From assembly GCA_022495005.1 (NCBI GenBank), contig JAGYXB010002026.1:1-64000 (forward strand): 64,000 nucleotides of DNA, read 5' to 3'. Under the pieces are notes generated by a model that was not told the DNA's origin, ran no database searches, and saw only the letters and a program-made list of their open reading frames with translations. This DNA is from Rhyacophila brunnea (lineage: Eukaryota; Arthropoda; Insecta; Trichoptera; Rhyacophilidae). This document shows, in pieces, positions 56,471 through 64,000 of this stretch (the first letter of the stretch is position 1; each line of letters starts with the position of its first letter). The position numbers and the translations under genes are program-made.

Positions 56471-57289
56471 CCTATTTACTCGGGTCTAGGACGATTCGGA
56501 GCCGGAACATAATATGGGCGCCACGCAACAGAATTAAATTCAAAAATTAATAGACGTTTGTGAATTATATATAGGTACTTTAAAAAAATATATATATAAA
56601 TGATTTAATTGTGCATATTATGTTTAAGTTCCAACAAGAAGAGAGTTATTTTATTTTTATATAAAGCCTCAGGCGTGATAATAATTCTCTACCCGTATTA
56701 AAAACATTATGTTAAGAGTAAAATGAATTAAAACTGCCAAGTAAAAATTCCTTGTCCACTTTCTGTATAAAATCGTAAAAACGAACGTCTATTTATTTCA
56801 TTCTACGGTGCGGCGCCCAGTTGTCCCATTCTCATTTACTCGTGGCAGTAAGTATTATAATTCATAATATTACACCAAGTTAATTATTGTTAACAGTTGA
56901 ATTAAGTTGTTATGATAATAATATTATACCAGAAAAACACTTTCATCTGTTGTTACTTTAATCTACATTCTATGCAAATAGGTTGCCTGCCACCGACGCG
57001 TACATCACTTGTGGGCTTATACATTTTAGGTAAGTATAACTGTATTAGTAAATAATAATAACAACAAAGTCCAACGTGGCTTGATCTAAAATTCTAAACT
57101 AACTAACAACTTAATTTATCAAAACGTTTCATCAAATAAATACGTAAACGCATGTGACGTAAATTATTGTAGGTTTAACAGAATCGACGTAAATTATTAT
57201 AATTCTATACATACATTACTTAATTATATATACACACACGAGGGGCTCGTCAACTTTTGGAACGCGATAATAGAAGACAATAATTTGCA
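56471..57289. other. Unannotated stretch
   Basis: AT-rich; no gene or known repeat. Confidence 0.35.
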
Positions 57290-57720
57290 CGAAACGAAAA
57301 TGACAAATAAAATGCTCTTCTATAAACATACCACATTAGCGTGAAGTTCGATAGTTTAGACAGAAAATATAATGTTTTTAGAGAGACGCCGAGCGAGGGA
57401 AAACGATGGAATAGGCAGAGCTCGAATTGGACCGGAGCGCACCGGAGCGCCGTTCCGGTTCGTGAAATATATTAAAAAATAAAAATAAATATTTTGACCG
57501 TCTGAGCTATATATGCCAAAAAATAGAAAATCGAACACACTTATTTTTATAAAATACTCATTAAATTTGATATGTAAATATCTTCGGAAAAATTGTCGAG
57601 CGCTCCGGTTCGTAAACTTTTCCATTTCGAGCGCTGTGAATAGGCTTCATGTAAGAGCAGTCGGAAATAATAACGGTAACAATAATTCAAATACACCCTA
57701 GTTACATGTAAATTGAACGT
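57290..57720 (+). repeat. Rep-1 fragment, split by MITE D
   Basis: 'tagcgtgaagttcgatagtt', 'gagggaaaacgatggaatag' and 'ttcatgtaagagcagtcgga' match 48065-48185. The MITE at 57416 interrupts it. Confidence 0.7.
57416..57636. mobile_element. hAT MITE family D, copy 3
   Basis: 221 bp, CAGAGCTCGAATTGGACCGG to 'tccatttcgagcgctg'. Flanks ggaatagg and tgaatagg match at 7 of 8; removal rejoins Rep-1. Confidence 0.9.
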
Positions 57721-57837
57721 AAAAAAAATCACCGTGGCACAGAGTTCGCCGTGAGCTTTCTTATCGGAAAGAGATGACCGTATACTATACGGTCTCCAAT
57801 TTTATTAGATTCAATATGAACATTGATTCAATTTTCA

Positions 57838-57960
57838 TAGCTGATTTTGGCAAAATTCATGAATTTAAGAATGAAAACCTAACCTAACAAATAATCCAGT
57901 ATATCAGCTATTTTCAAAAATTGTTTGCTGCCGGCTTCCTGTAAAGTATAAACCGACAAG
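57838..57960 (-). mobile_element. MITE family B, worn copy
   Basis: 'agctgattttggcaaaattc', 'aagaatgaaaacctaaccta', 'acaaataatccagtatatc' and 'ggcttcctgtaaagtataaa' are the family-B body in reverse orientation. Confidence 0.65.
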
Positions 57961-58104
57961 AACCGTGTTTTATTTAGACACGAATTTTATGTCAGTACTA
58001 CACGACCCAAAGAGGTTGAACGGTCTTTAATATACGGCCATATATTTCCGAAACAACATTTCACGGTGAAGTGTGATACGGCGATCTGCATACCTACAAG
58101 TTTC

Positions 58105-59045
58105 CGGACACGGTGCAATTCGTGTGCAGTAGAAGAAATCGCAATCTGCGCAATTTCAATAAGTTGTACAGTACCTTGTCTACTATTTTCACTAGCAAAA
58201 ATAGATTTTTGTTTACTTTATACTGAATACACTTATACAAGATTTAAGAATGCAGTAAGTATTCTTAATTCAAAATATGCAACTCATAATATATTAGAAA
58301 AGTACTAGAAAACATCAATGACAAAGTAGGATTTGAACTTGCATAATATTATGCCTCCTGCTGTGGCGAATGCACTAACGAATTAAGATACAGAGTCGTT
58401 AATTAAGTATTATCGTTGTATGTATTTACTAAAACGTCCTAAGGCAAAGTAACGCCCTTAAATACTATTAAAATGACGGCCAATGTCGTTTGTAGTATTA
58501 AATTATTATATAAGTCATTATTAACATATCGTATAGCGTACGCCGTACATTAATATTTATGGTCAGTCAAATGCAATAAAAAAAATCTTAAGGGCACGAA
58601 ACAAAACATAGTCGAAATGGCGCTGAGCAAGAGAAAATGATACAATAGGGTTGGTGTAAGTGTAGTTGACAGTAGACACCGTAACGGCAATCACATTCAT
58701 CCTGCCAAATCCCTGCACACGAGAAGGAATCGGATCTGCGCATATTAATGGTTAAATGGTTCCACTATACTTATTATCTTCATATCTAACGACCTTTAGG
58801 GAAGAACACGAGACAAAAAATCAATGGGAACGGTATGATATAAATTTAAACACGTGTTAAAATATGTTATATTCAATAGTTACATTTGTATGATATTAAT
58901 AATATGCAATTAAGTTTGTCACGTAAATATAACGTGCATTTAATACTGAAGACAATCGATATGCTGTAGAATACTACCTGGCCGCTATAAAATACCCTGC
59001 TTCAAAACCTTGGTCCATGACGATATTAATCTGTTCTGTGGATTA
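58105..59045 (+). repeat. Rep-1 pieces
   Basis: 58125-58165 ('gcagtagaagaaatcgcaat', 'tgcgcaatttca') matches 48207-48237; 58605-58660 and 58800-59040 match the middle and end of Rep-1. Other DNA lies between, so the copy is fragmented. Confidence 0.55.
58318..58405 (-). mobile_element. Degenerate tRNA-like segment
   Basis: Minus strand: 'gttagtgcattcgcc' (A-box-like) and 'gcaagttcaaatcctac' (B-box-like) at tRNA-like spacing. No acceptor-stem pairing I can trust; a decayed SINE head is likeliest. Confidence 0.35.
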
Positions 59046-59619
59046 GATTAGATTAGCGGCGCAGGCAGACAATTATTGTATATTTAATCTATTCCCAAAA
59101 TTTGTATTACATATTATTTATTAATAATTATGCGTTTCTTTATAACCAGTGCATGACCTACCCACCCCCACGGAACGTCACTGTCTGAGGTGAAATACAA
59201 ATAGGTAATAATAATAAAAATCACGGTTCATGTCGTTATTATAATGCACAATTAAATTTAAATCAGTGTTTCATGGAAACTAATTTTTATTATTAACTGT
59301 TGGCATGCTTATCTGTACAATTTATTTATCGCGTATTATTTTTAAAAATTTAAAATCGACGTATATCCACAATATAAACGTGAAAGTCTGTATGTATAAT
59401 AAACGCAAACAAAATCGCGCACATGGAAACAAAAAAATCCAATCGTGTTTTATTTATTGCAGGTTACATAATAGCAATCTTGCGATGAAATTTTACGGCA
59501 AATTTTAATCAGAGTTGTTTATAAATAAATGGTAGAAAATTAAACTAGCTGCCAGAACTTGAATAAAATTTACTGATACAGAGTCGAATAAGGACATAGA
59601 GTGGCCGCATATAAACTCA
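59046..59619. other. Unannotated stretch
   Basis: 'gtgcatgacctacccacccc' to 'gtcactg' (59150-59184) is the right end of an element whose left end type is seen at 62141. Otherwise nothing. Confidence 0.35.
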
Positions 59620-59627
59620 GTACCTAC

Positions 59628-60528
59628 CAGTGGCGAAGGGTGACTTTTTGAAAGAGGTAGGCTGTGGGAGTAACCATGCTTGTCAGATGTATTTGCGGGA
59701 AATAAGAAGATAACCCAATATTACTACTGATGAATAGGTACGCTAAAACGAAGAAATTTCAAAAGCCTAATTGGTTTGTTATAATTAGTTCATAAGAATA
59801 AGCAATTAGTTTGAATTACTTATGTATTTTCCTAAACATTTATAAACGTAACATACGCTCAAAATATATTACTTATCATCTATGAAAATATCCGTTGTTG
59901 AATATATATTATGTTCTATAACAATTTATAATTTAACCCGTAAAACTAGACATTTTAAAATACTTCTATATTTAAAACACAGACTTAGGTAAGTACAATA
60001 TCAGATATCTAAATTGTCTAATGAGTGAACTAATAAATAAATAAAAATCACGAGATATGTAAATTATTTTATATTTTTAACAACAATCAATACATATTTA
60101 TGTGATTGAATCCCATAGAAATTATTTTTTAAATTATCTTCTTATTAATTATTTTGAATAAATGTGCTCTCGCGACGTAAGCGCCAACGAAACAGCTTGT
60201 ACATTTGTATGCGGGACGCCAGACATTTTGAAATAATGAGAAAAAAACTTCATATTGAAAAACCCGTCGATTCACGCGAAAATAATCCTATAGGTACAAT
60301 ATGTGAAGCGAAACGCGTTGTGTTCTATTTCGAGAGATGCCATAGATGGTGCTTATTGAAATATGGGAAAAGATCGTGAAATTATGACAATTATACGATA
60401 GATGTCTTTGGGCATATTGAATATATTACTATTTGTGATTATATAAATACGTCGCCATGAAAATAAAAATTATTTTTCTTAAGAAGGTAGGCTTTAAATA
60501 ATCGCCTAGTATGGAGTCTTCGCCACTG
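59628..60528. mobile_element. hAT-type element, 901 bp
   Basis: CAGTGGCGAAGGGTGACTTT to 'ggagtcttcgccactg'. Perfect 8-bp duplication gtacctac (59620-59627 and 60529-60536). The first 15 bases equal family A but the body differs. A 71-codon frame at 60164-60379, rich in Arg/Lys, matches nothing I know. Confidence 0.9.
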
Positions 60529-60824
60529 GTACCTACATAATATAATAATGGATCAGTAAAAAATTGTAAACTATTATTGAAATCTAATAACCATTTTACA
60601 AAATCATATTTCATGATATAATAAGTATAAAATATTGAAAAAATATCGGTGAGTACGGTTACATAGGCGATCTTTTAATAATAGTTAACGTCTCGTTCTC
60701 TTCTGTTCATTTCGCCCAAGCAGTACGTCCTTCAACATGTATATTATAATTGGTTGAGCCAAATATGCTGGTCGTTATCCTATTTCCTCAACTACCTTAT
60801 ATCCTTTTTTATTAGTGTCACAAG

Positions 60825-61270
60825 ACCAGACGACGAGCAATTACGAGTCATCAATCGACCGTGATTGAATTACATTCAGTTAGCTCGAGTGACATCAAGA
60901 AAGCGGTCGCGTTGCGGGCTTCTGATAGCTAAGTCGTCGTTAACTACCGAGTGACTCAAAACGTATCTGTTAGACCTTCGTTGCACTAAATCTGTTACGG
61001 TTTGAGTGAACGTCGCGTCTATATCATCCATCCTGAACTTATCGACATCATACATTTACCTTATATAATATCATCCATCAAAAGTGTACCGTCCGTTTAC
61101 CAGTGCGTGAACACCGAACCGGCCCCAGCGCGCGCCACTCTCGCAACATAAAGGTCAGTGTCTGGCATCCTGTGTAACCCCCCCCCCCCTCTAGATCCGT
61201 AATCCACCAACCACCAGCATAACCCTCAAATTACGTCCACTGCTAAAAGCGCCACCAATAATATAATAAA
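60825..61270 (+). repeat. Interspersed repeat R3, copy 2
   Basis: 'attacgagtcatcaatcgac', 'ataaaggtcagtgtctggca' and 'aattacgtccactgctaaaa' match 24670-25315 in order. Contains a run of 12 C (61178-61189). Confidence 0.5.
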
Positions 61271-62140
61271 CTAATCTCGCCATTTTTTTGCTCGTTACAA
61301 TGATATACTTAGTATTTTTTTCAGTAATACGCATTAAATTCATAATCTTTTTTAGTATGAACTTTTTAAAACAAATTCTTTTTTATCTCTAAGTATGTTG
61401 AGAACATGTTGAATCAATATCATTAGTAATCATATATTTAAAAGTGAATAAAAATACTTCAATATAATTAAAGACCTCTTTTAAATATTTAATTTATTTT
61501 TATTGTAGGTGATCACGTATTAGGAAGGTACAAGGTAAATCACCATTCCAGATCCAGGAATCTATTGGAAAAATATTACCGAATTTGAATATTTGATAGT
61601 TACTTCTGGAGTGAAGGAAACACAGAGAGCAGTGCAGTATGCATTCAAGATTTCCTAGGAATTGATCTTATCAAGACTATTATTTTTAGTGTGTCGTACA
61701 GAGTTACACTTTTATAATTGTTCTCATCTACAATTTGATAAATTATTGTTCTTCACAGTATTTAATATTTATTCATGGAGCCAATTCTACCATGTAAACG
61801 CCAGTTAAATTAATAATTTAAAATCACTTTATTTTTTAATTTTAAATAAAAATGCTGAAGTCCAGCCCTGCTTACGTAATATCATTTTACACAGGTTTTC
61901 TTATCAATATCGTTAAATTACAGAACCGTAAAAGTTGAGGTGGGCTTGAACATTGTATAAATAAAATAAGTACAAACATTTTACTTACACTTACAAGTTG
62001 TATTTAAAATTATATTAGTCTATGGTTGTAGATATTACAAAATACTGCTTCTATCAGTCAAGAACGCCGGATCAAATTATTGACATGATAATAATTGTGT
62101 ATTAATTGCTCTAATGACCAAAAACTATTACATGTAATCA
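61271..62140. other. Unannotated AT-rich stretch
   Basis: No gene or known repeat. Confidence 0.35.
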
Positions 62141-62185
62141 GTCACGTCCCGTGGGGGTAGGCAGGTCACGCGTTGCTTAGGGGCG
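62141..62185 (+). mobile_element. Terminus of an unclassified TIR element
   Basis: 'cagtcacgtcccgtgggggt' followed by 'aggcaggtcacgc' is the inverse of 59150-59187. The far ends are not found. Confidence 0.35.
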
Positions 62186-62404
62186 GCAAATTAATGAAAG
62201 AATACGATCATAACTATTCCAACCAGTGGCGGTTTTCATAGTAATCTGATTGTATTTTATAGAACAAAAAATCCAGATTTATATTCATCACTACAGACTA
62301 AAAATAAATACTAAAATGAAATAACTTTCACCAAAACGTCTGACCCAGACTCAGTATCTTTGATCAGTCTGCAATTTAGAAGAGATTTTTATTTAGCTAC
62401 GAAT

Positions 62405-62660
62405 TTTTTTCAACTTACACGAGGTATAAATGATAACTCTGCCATTCTGGGCAGTGTTGACCTGTTTGTCCCTAATAATTATCTTAGAAATAGGGAGCAT
62501 CAGTTGTTTATTCTCCCAAGGTGCAGAACCAACCTGTCACTGGTAATGCCAATTGGGAGGGCGATAACTATATTCAACTAAATTGCTTCGGGTGTTGACA
62601 TGTTCGATTCGCGTGAGGGTGAGTTTAGATGGACACTATTTTATAAATTCTTAAAATAGG
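62405..62660 (+). pseudogene. LINE reverse transcriptase C-terminus
   Basis: Reads 'NDNSAILGSVDLFVPNNYLR', 'NREHQLFILPRCRTNLSLVM', 'PIGRAITIFN', a stop, then 'IASGVDMFDS' and 'FYKFLK'. The 'LRNR..LF..PRCRTN..L..P..R....N' to 'DMF' pattern is the standard C-terminal end of Jockey/CR1 LINE reverse transcriptases. Sister of the minus-strand fragment at 43983-44460 and better preserved (one stop). No upstream polymerase is present. Confidence 0.8.
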
Positions 62661-62751
62661 GTCTCCTTAGCATACTTGGTCTTCTTTGAACTACTATAGA
62701 TGTATAATTGTATTTTCACTGCGTTTGTATGTTTATATTATGTTCAATTTT

Positions 62752-63230
62752 TACAACGTTTTTCTTAGCTCGTATTCTTATTTATCCGGTGGTTGTTTGT
62801 CCGGTACAAATCTTGCAATCGATTTTTAACTAACTTCCCGACTAGCTAGACATTTGAAACTTTTAGAATATATTATCAGAACACGATGCCAATGCATTTT
62901 TTAGATTTTTAGATTTAGCCATCTTTAAGTAGAATTGATTTCATTTTCAGTTAATTCTGTTTTGTATGAAAATTTATTTCGGAAGAAATCCGTAAAAAGT
63001 AAAACTATTATTGTTTGCTATGTGGATTCCTAGAAACTAAATTATTGATATATGCGTGCGTTACTACGGAAATCAATATGGAGTGTCAAAATGACATTTC
63101 AGTATATTTATTCAATATTTCTATCAAGTACAAATCTTTTTGATCGTTTAAGCTAGTCAAGTCAAGTTTATATGATTCAACAGAAAATTTAAAAACGTAT
63201 TTCTTTTTATCTTGTAATTATTATATTTTC
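62752..63230 (+). repeat. Rep-1 fragment
   Basis: Matches 18826-19072 joined to 20581-20800 without the Tc-like insertion, so it serves as the empty-site reference. Confidence 0.8.
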
Positions 63231-63370
63231 ATTTCTATCCCTTGTATTACTTTTCTTTTTCTTTCTTCTTTATAATAATGTTCCATGTCATGTTGTGAAC
63301 GTACTAAACTTATGATTTGTAATGTCCACAATATGTAAGAAATAAATAAATTGAATTGAATTGAATCGCT
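63231..63370 (+). mobile_element. LINE 3' end
   Basis: 'tgtcatgttgtgaacgtact', 'atgatttgtaatgtccacaa' and a terminal AATAAATAAATTGAATTG repeat; same family as 37780-37872. Confidence 0.7.
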
Positions 63371-63676
63371 ACACTGCACCACACTGCCAAGCGGTTGTAG
63401 CGACCAACGCAATGATGTTAAATTTAATTAAACACTGTTATCTTTTCCGAGATCTTTCTTAAGGCTTCATCTATATCTATATAGAATAAGGTTTTCTTTG
63501 ACATCTTTGGATAATACCTACTTCATTAATTGTTAAATCTTGTATAATATCTTGATCTAATAAAATATTTTAATAAAGTTATAATAGAATTCTAACACGG
63601 TTCAGTCCATCGTTATGTTGTTAATTTATTTTGTCTGTAAATGATTAATTAACAGCTACCTAATGATTCTCTAACA

Positions 63677-63890
63677 CAGGGTTTCCCAAATTTTTTCTGC
63701 AATGGAACACTTCGCAAACCCGGAAATTTTAACGGAACACTTAGTTTATTTTGTAGGTTATTTATTAGCGCAGCTAACCGTTCTGCCAATTTTGCAACTG
63801 TCGTTAAACTGACAAGACTTGTCAGCCGGTCAGTTAAAAACAATATACCGCATATTTTTCATGCGCACGGAGTGAGAAAAGATGGTCCTC
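63677..63890 (+). mobile_element. hAT terminus and start of element
   Basis: CAGGGTTTCCCAAATTTTTT is a typical hAT left end; 'gcgcagctaaccgttctgcc' follows. The right end is not identified in the window. Confidence 0.4.
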
Positions 63891-63894
63891 CGCC

Positions 63895-64000
63895 TGTACC
63901 TAGATCATGGCCCCCACATCCCGAAGCGGGCCCCCAGGCTAGGATCTTTGGCGGGCCCCCTACTTATCGCTAGGTTAAAGGCAATGTGATGATCTACAGT
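63895..64000 (-). mobile_element. hAT family E, fragment at window edge
   Basis: Complement of 'cctttaacctagcgataagt' and 'agggggcccgccaaagatcc' matches 39657-39725 of the complete family-E element. Cut by the window end. Confidence 0.65.

Noticed and set aside
1..64000. CRISPR arrays, operons, bacterial promoters or terminators
   Set aside because: The sequence is eukaryotic, repeat-rich intergenic DNA. No regularly spaced repeats or bacterial gene organisation are present.

Overview
This is a 64 kb piece of an AT-rich animal nuclear genome, almost certainly an insect and perhaps a sap-sucking hemipteran such as an aphid. The evidence is mariner and Tc-like transposons, hAT elements with 8-bp target duplications, tRNA-derived SINEs, Helitron-like elements with the usual insect ends, interspersed TTAGG (arthropod telomere-type) repeats, and a dispersed GTACCTAC/GTAGGTA motif. 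The species is an inference. I found no intact host protein gene, rRNA or bona fide tRNA gene. Every recognisable coding stretch is a broken transposon gene, and many long stretches hold nothing I can identify.

Region by region. 1-9573: a hAT-type MITE split by a 9.1-kb element that is almost wholly one giant palindrome (two 4.46-kb arms, near identical, around a 208-bp spacer), flanked by a 3-bp TAA duplication. 9.6-17 kb: scattered SINEs and MITEs, a MITE swollen to 2.2 kb by nested insertions (13452-15617), and a mariner. 17-22.8 kb: a hAT element with a smaller hAT MITE inside, a 1.5-kb Tc/mariner-like element inside an unclassified repeat, and a long hairpin. 24.6-31 kb: a hairpin cluster, two Helitron-like elements (one inside a TA-flanked TIR element), LINE reverse-transcriptase debris, an intact 585-bp MITE and a hAT with a transposase remnant. 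31-37 kb: a hAT holding a SINE fragment that in turn holds a 5'-truncated LINE, and a second mariner. 39-46 kb: a GC-richer hAT MITE, a hairpin MITE, a head-to-head SINE pair, three LINE fragments and a hAT with a recognisable C-terminal dimerisation domain. 46-64 kb: many copies of an unclassified repeat (here 'Rep-1', about 1.2 kb when full), MITEs, a 901-bp hAT-like element, and more LINE ends.

How the parts relate: non-autonomous elements dominate. Target-site duplications let the order of many insertions be read directly. One tRNA-derived SINE (14954-15144) shares its 3' tail with a LINE 34 kb away inside the same window, which identifies a likely mobilising partner. The most unusual object is the giant palindrome: its ends coincide with transposon-like termini and a target duplication, so it looks like a unit that inserted as a palindrome rather than a chance duplication or simple assembly fold-back.
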